64,000 nt of DNA from Bacteroidota bacterium (GTDB taxonomy: Bacteria > Bacteroidota > Bacteroidia > Chitinophagales > Chitinophagaceae): NCBI GenBank assembly GCA_023386555.1, contig JAEWJK010000013.1:186001-250000 (forward strand). Direction: 5' to 3'. The first letter of the stretch is position 1, and every line of letters begins with the position of its first letter. Made by a program: the position numbers and the translations under genes. The notes beneath the pieces were generated by a model that saw only the letters and a program-made list of their open reading frames with translations, was not told the origin of the DNA and made no database searches. Shown here in pieces: positions 1-7,465 of this stretch.

Positions 1-63
1 AATCACATCGTACGGTTAATGTTTTCTAATGGTCTTCTAATAAGACAAATTATTAGATGAATT

Positions 64-486
64 TTATTTTGGATAACTGGCACTTAGATTCATCAAATCT
101 ATCATTAGGTTAAAAGCATCTAAAGTTGCACTGTTATTCATCTTTAGGGGTTTCACTATATAACCCGATACACCTAACTTTCTTACAGTCGATTTATCAA
201 TATCTTCATCTGAGGTTGTAATTATAAAACACTTTAAATGTTTCCATTTTTCTGACTCCCTGATAACTGTCAAAAACTCAATCCCATTCATCTTGGGCAT
301 ACTTATGTCTACCAATGCCACATCCGGATTAAATGTCTCATCTTCTTCAAGGAAAGCCAATGCTTCTTCTCCATTCCGTGCAACATGTAGCTGATAGTGG
401 ATTTTCATCTTATCCAACGTACGCTTTGTATCAATAGCATCTACATAATCATCTTCTACCAGGAGAATATTAATATACTTTTCCAT
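64..486 (-). CDS. Single-domain response regulator (receiver only)
   Basis: This 140-residue protein is a stand-alone CheY-like receiver domain with no output domain. Visible landmarks are the acidic pair EDD at residues 11-13, the phospho-acceptor Asp60 in the ALVDISMPKMNG segment, the TTSDED region and the conserved Lys in YIVKPL near the C-terminus. Such proteins relay phosphate or bind partner proteins instead of binding DNA. No histidine kinase lies beside it, so its partner is not known from this window. The ATG at 486 begins directly at the fold (MEKYINILLVEDD). A long hairpin lies about 50-90 bases upstream of the start (536-578). The receiver call is firm; the pathway is unknown. Confidence 0.9.
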   Translation of the reverse strand: MEKYINILLVEDDYVDAIDTKRTLDKMKIHYQLHVARNGEEALAFLEEDETFNPDVALVDISMPKMNGIEFLTVIRESEKWKHLKCFIITTSDEDIDKSTVRKLGVSGYIVKPLKMNNSATLDAFNLMIDLMNLSASYPK

Positions 487-535
487 TAGAAATTTCTTTT
501 CATTTCTTAATAAAATGACTGCTAAAAAAATAGTA

Positions 536-578
536 CCGGGTTTTATAAAAGCTCTAAACCTGCTTCCATAAAACCCGG
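536..578 (-). terminator. Long hairpin upstream of the receiver gene, terminator-like on the minus strand
   Basis: A perfect 11-base inverted repeat (CCGGGTTTTAT at 536-546 and its complement at 568-578) surrounds a 21-base loop. Read on the minus strand it is followed by TACTATTTTTTTAG, which resembles an intrinsic terminator. It may end a minus-strand transcript coming from the 600-1100 region, or form part of the leader of the receiver gene. No gene that it would terminate is recognisable. Confidence 0.45.
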
Positions 579-1171
579 ATTAACATCTCCCAACACCTAC
601 TAAGAAGATGTATTAATGATGTAAAATTGGCGCCTACTTATTAAGAGCAGGTTAATCAGTTATTAGATTCATATTAGAAGATAGTTGGTATGGTGAAAGA
701 AGGATTACAAGTAGGGATATCCATAATTAAGAGCTGGAAATGATTTTTTCAATATTTATGGAATAGAAAGAATTGCTTTAGAAAGATCAAAAAGATCATT
801 TATCAGGTTTTTTGAAAACTGAAGTTCCCTAGAGACTATCCATTGATCAAGTATAATAAAAATTAATCATTGTCTATCCTTTTCCCGAACGGCTATAATT
901 AATATATTATAATAAATTAACATTTTGCTGATAGCAAGCTATTTATACTTATCTATATTTGTCAAGTAATGCATATAAAGTATTACCTGCTATTCTGAGA
1001 TTGGAGTTTTTTTTAGAAACATCCCAGATTTATCACCTTCACTTCACCGTCAGCCCCGGAAGCAATATAGCTTATTCAGACAATTGTTTGTAAATGCTAT
1101 TGTAATTGAAACCATTTTTCTATTTTTATCAAATCGGTCAATTATTAAACACCCGTAATACAATCACTTTT
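579..1171. other. Long intergenic stretch without a recognisable gene
   Basis: No supported reading frame is present. The stretch is AT-rich. A TATATTTG at 954-961 fits the Bacteroidota -7 consensus TAnnTTTG on the plus strand and could start the transcript of the metalloprotease gene with a leader of about 200 bases. A TTTTG 26 bases upstream is too far away to be a convincing -33 element. I see no further structure. Confidence 0.4.
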
Positions 1172-2377
1172 ATGAAAACAATGAACCTGCTTGCAGTTCT
1201 ACTGATCCTTGCTTTTTCAGTGCCTGCTGTAGCACAAAAGAAAACTTCTACTGCAAAGAAATTTTCATCATGCCTAACTAAAATGCCTCAGCCAAGTTTT
1301 TCATTTGACACAACCAAGTTAAAAGGAAGAGGTCTTGCCGACAATTATTTTCTTTGGGATAATGGCAAAGAGATCTATGTAAAATTCATGAGCGGTAGCC
1401 CTGCAATGCAAAAGCAAATCATGGCTGCAGCTAAAGAGTGGGAAAAATATGCAAACCTGAAATTCAAACAAGTTACTTCTGGTCCTGCACAGATCAGAAT
1501 TTTATTAACTGATGAAGATGGATATTATTCAATGGTAGGTAGCCAGGCTTCTATGATACCGGAAGAAGAACAAACAATGAATTTTGACACTACCGGAAAC
1601 AATTTTAAATATCCGGTTTCAATGAAAGGAACAGTTATTCATGAATTCGGTCATGCTATTGGTTTATTGCATGAACATTCAAGCCCGGTATCAGGAATTC
1701 AGTGGGATAAAGAAAAGATTTATTCTGAGTACGCTGAAATGGGTTGGGACAGAGATATGGTAGATGCACAGGTTTTCGAAGCTTACCACGTTTCTTATAC
1801 AAACGGAACTATGTATGATAACAAATCTATCATGCACTATCCTATTGATCCAAATCACACCAAGAATAAATACAAAGTAGATTGGAACTTCACTATTTCT
1901 GAAGGAGATAAGCAATTGGTTTCTCTTCTTTATCCAAAAGCAGGTGAAAGAAAAAATGAAGTAGCAAGATTTACTGTTTCTGATTATACAAAAATGGAAA
2001 TTGTAAATGGCGCCGATAAATTATCTATGTATCCTTCATTTGTATTGAATACTGCAGGTAAATCAGGTACTGTTTATTTCATCGTGTTCTTATATGATGA
2101 AAATGGTAACCCAATTATTGATAATGACGATAAGTACAACATCAATGGTGTAGTTGGAACATACGATGGCGGTTTATTCCAGCCAGGTAAAAGATTAGGT
2201 GCAAATAAGAATGGAAAAGATTTTGAACTTTCTATTCCTCATAACCAAATTCCTTTGCCAAACGGAAGTAAGGTACAGGCTGTATTCAGAACTTACCTAT
2301 TTAATGACCTTGAAGAATTAAAGCTTCTTTACTCATCTTCACCGGTTACATTTAACCTCAAGAAGAGCGGCAAATAA
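1172..2377 (+). CDS. Secreted astacin-like (M12A-type) zinc metalloprotease
   Basis: The 401-residue protein starts with a signal peptide (MKTMNLLAVLLILAFSVPAVAQ), so I place the start at the ATG at 1172; an upstream in-frame ATG at 1106 would put 22 unrelated residues in front of it. The zinc motif HEFGHAIGLLHEH (residues 157-169) fits HExxHxxGxxHE with His157, His161 and His167 as ligands and Glu158 as the general base. A later SIMHYP segment matches the astacin Met-turn. Family members hydrolyse extracellular proteins. The region after the catalytic domain, from about residue 270, is a beta-rich tail I do not recognise, and I see no type IX sorting domain at the C-terminus. A strong terminator follows at 2400. 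Substrate unknown. Confidence 0.88.
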   Translation: MKTMNLLAVLLILAFSVPAVAQKKTSTAKKFSSCLTKMPQPSFSFDTTKLKGRGLADNYFLWDNGKEIYVKFMSGSPAMQKQIMAAAKEWEKYANLKFKQVTSGPAQIRILLTDEDGYYSMVGSQASMIPEEEQTMNFDTTGNNFKYPVSMKGTVIHEFGHAIGLLHEHSSPVSGIQWDKEKIYSEYAEMGWDRDMVDAQVFEAYHVSYTNGTMYDNKSIMHYPIDPNHTKNKYKVDWNFTISEGDKQLVSLLYPKAGERKNEVARFTVSDYTKMEIVNGADKLSMYPSFVLNTAGKSGTVYFIVFLYDENGNPIIDNDDKYNINGVVGTYDGGLFQPGKRLGANKNGKDFELSIPHNQIPLPNGSKVQAVFRTYLFNDLEELKLLYSSSPVTFNLKKSGK

Positions 2378-2399
2378 TTCTAACTGATATCATATTCCA

Positions 2400-2430
2400 A
2401 AGTTTCCTGCATTGGCAGGAAACTTTTTTT
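2400..2430 (+). terminator. Intrinsic terminator after the metalloprotease
   Basis: An 11-base stem (AAGTTTCCTGC / GCAGGAAACTT) with an ATTG loop is followed by a run of T. It lies 23 bases after the stop codon of the metalloprotease gene. Confidence 0.9.
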
Positions 2431-2511
2431 ATGGGTAATACGTAAATATCACCAGAAAGGGTGAATCAATTTTTACAAAGAAATTCTTGTTTTATCCCTA
2501 AAATAATTATT

Positions 2512-2613
2512 ATGAAACATGAGGATGTACACACAAAGCTTTCATATCGTTTGATAAAATTACTGACTGTATTGTTGTTACTTTATGTTATCATTTTTTA
2601 CACAAGCTCTTAA
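2512..2613 (+). CDS. Candidate 33-residue membrane microprotein
   Basis: A short frame begins at the ATG at 2512 and encodes 33 residues. The first part is polar and basic (MKHEDVHTKLSYRLIKL), followed by a hydrophobic stretch (LTVLLLLYVIIFYTSS) long enough for one membrane helix. It lies between two hairpins: the terminator at 2400 ends the previous gene and the stem at 2742 could end this one. There is no Shine-Dalgarno, which is normal in this phylum. I do not recognise a family. The frame is short enough to be chance, so this is tentative. Confidence 0.3.
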   Translation: MKHEDVHTKLSYRLIKLLTVLLLLYVIIFYTSS

Positions 2614-2741
2614 TTAAAGCCTGTGGCATACCCTAAAATGAGTATTTTGTTTAAGTAACTTCCATCATTTGTTCAAAATAATTAGCTTGGGATAATCAAA
2701 CTGTAGTATTTACTCCGTTTTGATCCGTACCCTAATGACAA

Positions 2742-2768
2742 GATTAGAGCCCCTTTGGGGCTTTAATC
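2742..2768 (+). terminator. Hairpin, possible terminator
   Basis: A 12-base stem (GATTAGAGCCCC paired with GGGGCTTTAATC, one G-U pair) has a TTT loop. The following sequence is only moderately T-rich. It sits 58 bases before the next gene and may end transcription of the short frame at 2512 or act in the leader of the gene at 2826. Confidence 0.45.
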
Positions 2769-2825
2769 ATTCTTAGAACAAATAGTTTTCAATTGGGGCA
2801 TTTATTTTTACTATAAAATTTCTAA

Positions 2826-3257
2826 ATGGAACAGAACTATAAAAATCATACGAGACTGGTTCCGGTACATCATTTTATAACCGGCAGCCTTTTACTATTA
2901 ACAACAATCGGTGCTACAAGAAATCTTATCCAGTCATTCGATGATGAGCATCGTTTATACAATGCTTCACTCATTTTGGTAATGGTTGTTATTCTTTGGC
3001 TGGTTTGGTTGTATTCAAGAGCATTTGCATTAAAGGCACAGGATAGGGTGATCTTGTTAGAAGAAAGATTACGTCATCAGCATCTCACAGGAAAGCCTTT
3101 GAGTGATCGTCTTCGTCCATCCCAGATCATTGCATTGAGGTTTGCAGGTGATGCTGAATTTCCTTCCTTGTGTGAAAGAGCAGCGAATGAGAATTTATCG
3201 GCCAAACAAATAAAACAATCTGTTCAGCATTGGAAGGCAGATCATCACAGGGTGTGA
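2826..3257 (+). CDS. DUF6526-like small membrane protein
   Basis: The 143-residue protein opens with EQNYKNHTRLVPVHHF, a beginning I associate with the DUF6526 family of Bacteroidota. Two membrane helices follow (about residues 18-36 and 48-66). The soluble C-terminal half contains LEERLRHQHL and a basic end. Members are conserved but of unknown function. The next gene begins 10 bases after the stop, so the two may be cotranscribed. The family assignment is from memory of the N-terminal pattern. Confidence 0.7.
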   Translation: MEQNYKNHTRLVPVHHFITGSLLLLTTIGATRNLIQSFDDEHRLYNASLILVMVVILWLVWLYSRAFALKAQDRVILLEERLRHQHLTGKPLSDRLRPSQIIALRFAGDAEFPSLCERAANENLSAKQIKQSVQHWKADHHRV

Positions 3258-3267
3258 GTTGTTATTT

Positions 3268-3900
3268 ATGAAATACCAGGAAATTATTTTTAAAAAATCC
3301 GTCAAGGTTTTGCAAGTATTCAGGATGGTGAATGAATATGGTAAATCCGAAAGATCTTTTGCTGATAGAAAAGATAAACTGGTATGGAAAACAATATCAT
3401 CAATAAACGGATTTGTTTCTGATGATCTTTTGTATTTACCTGTAACAATTCAGCAAGAATCGAAATTCAATAATTGTGATCTTATAACGATAGAAGATGA
3501 GTCTGATGTAACGCCACAGCAGGAATGGAAACTCATCAATAAACGTTACGAAAAAGAAAACAATCATTGTTTTAATCTTTATCACCTGAATACGTATGAA
3601 TTCTTTGGGTTAAGGAATGATCCGATAGAACTATCGTTACAATATAACAATACCGATGTTGGTGACCCTTCAAGAGATAATTTCATCTTAGCAATTCTTG
3701 AGAAAGATGTATCGGTTGAAATCAGGATCAATGGTAAACACGACACGTCAAGAGGCAGATACTATAAAGAGCAGTATTATATTTTTCACTTGCTGGGAGA
3801 ATTCGACAGGTGTCTCCTATTAAAAGAAGATCATAAACCAACCAATAAAACGGTTCCGGCCAATAGAAAGGTCATCGATCTGCTGAAACCTTTATGGTGA
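3268..3900 (+). CDS. Hypothetical soluble protein
   Basis: A 210-residue protein with no signal peptide or membrane segment. I do not recognise it. It is rich in charged and aromatic residues, with no evident catalytic motif. I prefer the ATG at 3268 (MKYQEII); an in-frame TTG lies three codons upstream. It follows the DUF6526-like gene closely on the same strand. The coding call rests on length, ordinary composition and position. Confidence 0.6.
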   Translation: MKYQEIIFKKSVKVLQVFRMVNEYGKSERSFADRKDKLVWKTISSINGFVSDDLLYLPVTIQQESKFNNCDLITIEDESDVTPQQEWKLINKRYEKENNHCFNLYHLNTYEFFGLRNDPIELSLQYNNTDVGDPSRDNFILAILEKDVSVEIRINGKHDTSRGRYYKEQYYIFHLLGEFDRCLLLKEDHKPTNKTVPANRKVIDLLKPLW

Positions 3901-4126
3901 TTATTTTTACAATAAACATCAGGCTCTTCCACAGGATATTTTTTATCAAGACCAATATTGTTTGCACTTTTACTTCTGCACAGATCAAGTTTTGGTAAAG
4001 CAGTGGGAGTAACTTGGTTGAATCATGATGGTGCTTGTTCCTGTAGCATGTAAATTCTTTATTCGTTGATGCAGTAGATCGAATGTAGTCATTTATTTTG
4101 CTTAAATTGGCTGCAATACGATATAA

Positions 4127-4176
4127 AAGTACAAGAGTGCGACGCAACAATGGCTTCATAGCAGTACTGGCTCCTG
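4127..4176 (+). repeat. Dispersed intergenic repeat, copy 1
   Basis: Contains the module GTACAAG followed after five bases by GACGCAAC, the GCGACGC-type palindromic core. The downstream part CATAGCAGTAC resembles the ATAGCAGCA tail of the copies at 19335 and 26193. Confidence 0.65.
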
Positions 4177-4212
4177 GCTCCAAATAAATACAGCAGCAAA
4201 CAGGCTAAACCT

Positions 4213-4220
4213 TATATTTG
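4213..4220 (+). promoter_or_regulatory. -7 promoter box for asnB
   Basis: TATATTTG matches the Bacteroidota -7 consensus TAnnTTTG exactly. Transcription would start near 4226, leaving a leader of about 58 bases. No clear -33 box is seen. Confidence 0.5.
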
Positions 4221-4231
4221 TTGTAACGATG

Positions 4232-4263
4232 ATGCTTACCACTGGTAGGCATTTTCATTTTTA
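4232..4263 (+). promoter_or_regulatory. asnB: Terminator-like hairpin in the asnB leader
   Basis: ATGCTTACC pairs with GGTAGGCAT (one G-U pair) across an ACT loop and is followed by TTTTCATTTTT. The structure lies between the likely promoter and the start codon, where an attenuator would sit. No leader peptide was found. Confidence 0.4.
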
Positions 4264-4283
4264 TACCTAAACATTACAAGCTT

Positions 4284-5948
4284 ATGTGTGGCATAGTTGC
4301 AATATTCGATCTGAAGAAACCTGCAGAAGAACTAAGAAGTAAAGCACTGCAGATGTCGAGATGTTTACGTCATCGTGGTCCTGACTGGTCCGGCATTTAC
4401 ATTAACGATAAAGCAATATTGGCACATGAACGTTTGGCAATTGTTGATCCTTCTTCTGGTCGTCAGCCTCTCATCAGCAGCGATGGAAAATTAGCACTGT
4501 GTGTTAATGGTGAGATTTACAATCATCGTGAGCTTCGCAAAACCTTGCAGGATAAATATGAATTTCAAACTGAGTCTGATTGTGAAGTGATACTTCCTTT
4601 GTACAAAGAAAAAGGCATCAACTTTCTCGATGATCTGAATGGCATTTTCGCTTTTGCATTGTACGATGAATCGAAAGATGAATACCTGATTGCAAGAGAT
4701 TATATCGGTATTATTCCGCTGTACATGGGTTGGGATGAATTTGGTAACTTCTATGTTGCTTCTGAACTGAAAGCATTGGTTGGAATTTGTAACAGGATAC
4801 AGGAATTTTTGCCTGGTCATTACTGGCATAGCAAAGAAGCTAAACTGGTGAAGTGGTACAAGAGAGAATGGAATGAGTATGACGCCGTGAAAGAAAATCA
4901 GTCGAACATACAGGAGCTTAGAAAAGCTTTGGAAGAAGCAGTACACAGGCAATTGATGAGTGATGTGCCTTATGGAGTATTGTTATCGGGTGGATTGGAT
5001 TCATCTGTTATCTCTGCTATTGCAAAGAAATATTCGGCTAGAAGAATTGAATCTGGCGATATTAAAGATGCATGGTGGCCACAGCTGCATTCGTTTGCTG
5101 TTGGATTAAAAGAATCTCCTGATCTGAAAGCGGCACGTAAAGTAGCAGAATATATCGGTACGGTTCATCATGAAATAAATTTTACCATACAGGAAGGATT
5201 AGATGCACTTCGTGATGTGATCTATCATATAGAAACTTACGATGTAACAACAATAAGAGCATCCACACCAATGTACCTGATGGCAAGAGTGATCAAATCG
5301 ATGGGAGTGAAGATGGTGTTGAGTGGTGAAGGTTCTGATGAGCTGTTTGGTGGTTATCTATATTTTCATAAAGCACCCAATGCAGAAGCTTTTCATGAAG
5401 AGACTGTAAGAAAACTAAGCAAGCTGCATTTGTATGATTGTCTTCGTGCCAACAAATCATTAGCTGCATGGGGTGTAGAAGGTCGTGTGCCTTTCCTGGA
5501 TAAAGAGTTTATGGATGTTGCCATGAGATTAAATCCTGCAGATAAAATGGCAGGCAATGGAAAGATCGAAAAATACATTTTAAGAAAAGCGTTCGAAGAT
5601 TATTTACCTGAAGAAGTTGCATGGCGACAAAAAGAACAATTCTCAGATGGTGTTGGTTATAGCTGGATAGATACGTTGAAACAAATGACCAGTGAGCAGG
5701 TGAGTGATGAGCAATTGAAAAATGCAGCACATCGTTTTCCAATTAATACGCCAAGAAGTAAAGAAGAATATTATTACCGCAGCATCTTTAGTGAATTATT
5801 TCCGGGAGATGAAGCTGCACGATGTGTTCCATCAGAACCATCTGTTGCATGCAGTACAGCTATTGCATTGGAATGGGATGAAGCGTTTAAGAAAATGCAG
5901 GATCCTTCAGGAAGAGCAGTGAAGAGTGTGCATGAGAATAGTTTGTAG
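4284..5948 (+). CDS. asnB: Asparagine synthetase B (glutamine-hydrolysing)
   Basis: The 554-residue enzyme makes asparagine from aspartate, ATP and glutamine in the cytoplasm. The N-terminal glutaminase domain begins MCGIVAIFD, so Cys2 becomes the nucleophile after Met removal; this fixes the start. RHRGPDWSG and VNGEIYNH are further glutaminase motifs. The synthetase domain has the PP-loop LLSGGLDSS (about residue 235) and the SGEGSDELFGGY motif (about 350). Length matches the bacterial AsnB/AsnA-type family. The gene stands alone and may be controlled through the leader hairpin just upstream. Confidence 0.96.
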   Translation: MCGIVAIFDLKKPAEELRSKALQMSRCLRHRGPDWSGIYINDKAILAHERLAIVDPSSGRQPLISSDGKLALCVNGEIYNHRELRKTLQDKYEFQTESDCEVILPLYKEKGINFLDDLNGIFAFALYDESKDEYLIARDYIGIIPLYMGWDEFGNFYVASELKALVGICNRIQEFLPGHYWHSKEAKLVKWYKREWNEYDAVKENQSNIQELRKALEEAVHRQLMSDVPYGVLLSGGLDSSVISAIAKKYSARRIESGDIKDAWWPQLHSFAVGLKESPDLKAARKVAEYIGTVHHEINFTIQEGLDALRDVIYHIETYDVTTIRASTPMYLMARVIKSMGVKMVLSGEGSDELFGGYLYFHKAPNAEAFHEETVRKLSKLHLYDCLRANKSLAAWGVEGRVPFLDKEFMDVAMRLNPADKMAGNGKIEKYILRKAFEDYLPEEVAWRQKEQFSDGVGYSWIDTLKQMTSEQVSDEQLKNAAHRFPINTPRSKEEYYYRSIFSELFPGDEAARCVPSEPSVACSTAIALEWDEAFKKMQDPSGRAVKSVHENSL

Positions 5949-6029
5949 GGATTGGATTAATCTTTAAGAAATTGATTCTAATACTATCTGTTTTTCATTA
6001 TTACTATTTTCGCGGCAATCAATTTGCGG

Positions 6030-7313
6030 ATGGAATTATATTACTCTTTTTCGGTACTGATAGTATTAGCATCATTGTTTGCTTATCTTAATCACCGTTT
6101 TTTGAAGTTGCCACCAACCATTGGCATTATGTTGATGGCAATTATTGTATCTATTATTATTCGTTTTGCCGGGTATGGCATATTTCCCGATACAACCGGA
6201 AAATTATTTAAGCTGATCTCTGAACTGGATTTCACTGAAGTATTGATGGGGGGTATTCTGAACTTCCTCTTATTTGCCGGAGCAATTCATGTGAATTTTA
6301 ATGACTTAAAAAAACAGTGGCTTCCTGTAGTTACGTTCTCTACTATCAGCGTTATCATGTCAACATTTTTTATTGGTGGCATGCTTTACTATATCATTCC
6401 ATTGTTCAATATTCAATTGCCATTTTTATATTGTTTATTGTTCGGTGCTTTGATATCTCCTACAGATCCTATTGCCGTACTTGGTATTTTAAAGAAAGCA
6501 AAAGTGAGCAAGACATTGGAAACAAAAATCACCGGGGAATCTTTATTTAATGATGGTGTAGCGGTAGTGCTTTTCTCAGTATTATTACAGTTAACATATA
6601 CTGCTGAAGCAGAAGTTTCTATTGGAGCGATTTCATGGTTACTCATTAAAGAGGCTGTTGGTGGATTATTATTAGGGGTTATCATTGGCTATGTAGCTTC
6701 CAAAATGCTGAAGAGTATTGACGATTATATTATTTCGGTACTTATTACATTATCTGTAGTGATGGGTGGTTACCTGATAGCTCATTCTATTCATATTTCC
6801 GGACCGTTAACAATGGTGGCAGCAGGTTTAATAATTGGCAACTACGGAAAACGTGTTGCCATGTCTACTCTTACTAAAGATTACCTCACAAAATTCTGGG
6901 AGTTAATAGATGAAATATTGAACGCCGTTTTATTTATGTTCATTGGTTTTGAGTTATTACTTATACCGGATTTTGAACCATACTGGATTATTTCAGTAGT
7001 GGCAATACTCATTGTTCTTGCTGCACGTTTTCTTTCCATTTGGTTTCCTGCATTGTTAGTTCCTTTCAAACCCAGACTAAGCCGTGGGACTATTACAATG
7101 CTGGTTTGGGGAGCATTAAGAGGTGGTGTATCCATTGCACTAGTACTTTCTGTTACCAACGGCACCTATAAAGAACTACTACTTGAGATGACATATTTTG
7201 TAGTGGTATTTTCTATACTCGTTCAAGGTCTTACCGTGGGCAAAGTATCTAAAAAAGTATTGCAAAAACCTAAATGGAAACATGTGATACCACCAACGAA
7301 AACCAATGTTTAA
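6030..7313 (+). CDS. CPA1-family Na+/H+ antiporter (NhaP type)
   Basis: A 427-residue inner-membrane protein with about a dozen hydrophobic segments. The sequence [13 protein letters not shown] (around residue 145) and [14 protein letters not shown] (around 172) are signature motifs of the CPA1/NhaP group, carrying the acidic residues used for ion exchange. These transporters exchange Na+ or K+ for protons. I use the ATG at 6030; an in-frame TTG lies two codons upstream. The gene stands between asnB and the convergent ligase gene. The ion preference cannot be read from sequence. Confidence 0.9.
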   Translation: MELYYSFSVLIVLASLFAYLNHRFLKLPPTIGIMLMAIIVSIIIRFAGYGIFPDTTGKLFKLISELDFTEVLMGGILNFLLFAGAIHVNFNDLKKQWLPVVTFSTISVIMSTFFIGGMLYYIIPLFNIQLPFLYCLLFGALISPTDPIAVLGILKKAKVSKTLETKITGESLFNDGVAVVLFSVLLQLTYTAEAEVSIGAISWLLIKEAVGGLLLGVIIGYVASKMLKSIDDYIISVLITLSVVMGGYLIAHSIHISGPLTMVAAGLIIGNYGKRVAMSTLTKDYLTKFWELIDEILNAVLFMFIGFELLLIPDFEPYWIISVVAILIVLAARFLSIWFPALLVPFKPRLSRGTITMLVWGALRGGVSIALVLSVTNGTYKELLLEMTYFVVVFSILVQGLTVGKVSKKVLQKPKWKHVIPPTKTNV

Positions 7314-7465
7314 AAGATAGAACAGATTATACGTTAGGACAAATATAGATTGGAGCTCTTTCGGGGTTCTGTGACTAAATTCATTGTTCAATAAAATCGA
7401 AAAGTTTAAATCTGATGAATTTTTTTAATGAGAAAGATAACATCACTAACCGATAGCGAGAGGGA

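Larger units (their letters stand above)
3901..4283. other. Intergenic region before asnB
   Basis: The stretch contains no convincing gene. It holds one copy of the dispersed repeat (4127-4176), a consensus-like -7 box at 4213 and a leader hairpin at 4232 that belong to asnB. A 103-codon minus-strand frame here overlaps the repeat and looks like chance. Confidence 0.5.

Noticed and set aside
1..63. Weak hairpin GTCTT/AAGAC after the receiver gene as a terminator
   Set aside because: Only a 5-base stem with no U-tract; the window edge prevents judging it.
3872..4183. A 103-codon minus-strand frame before asnB
   Set aside because: It runs through a copy of the dispersed repeat and overlaps the end of a better gene; composition looks random.
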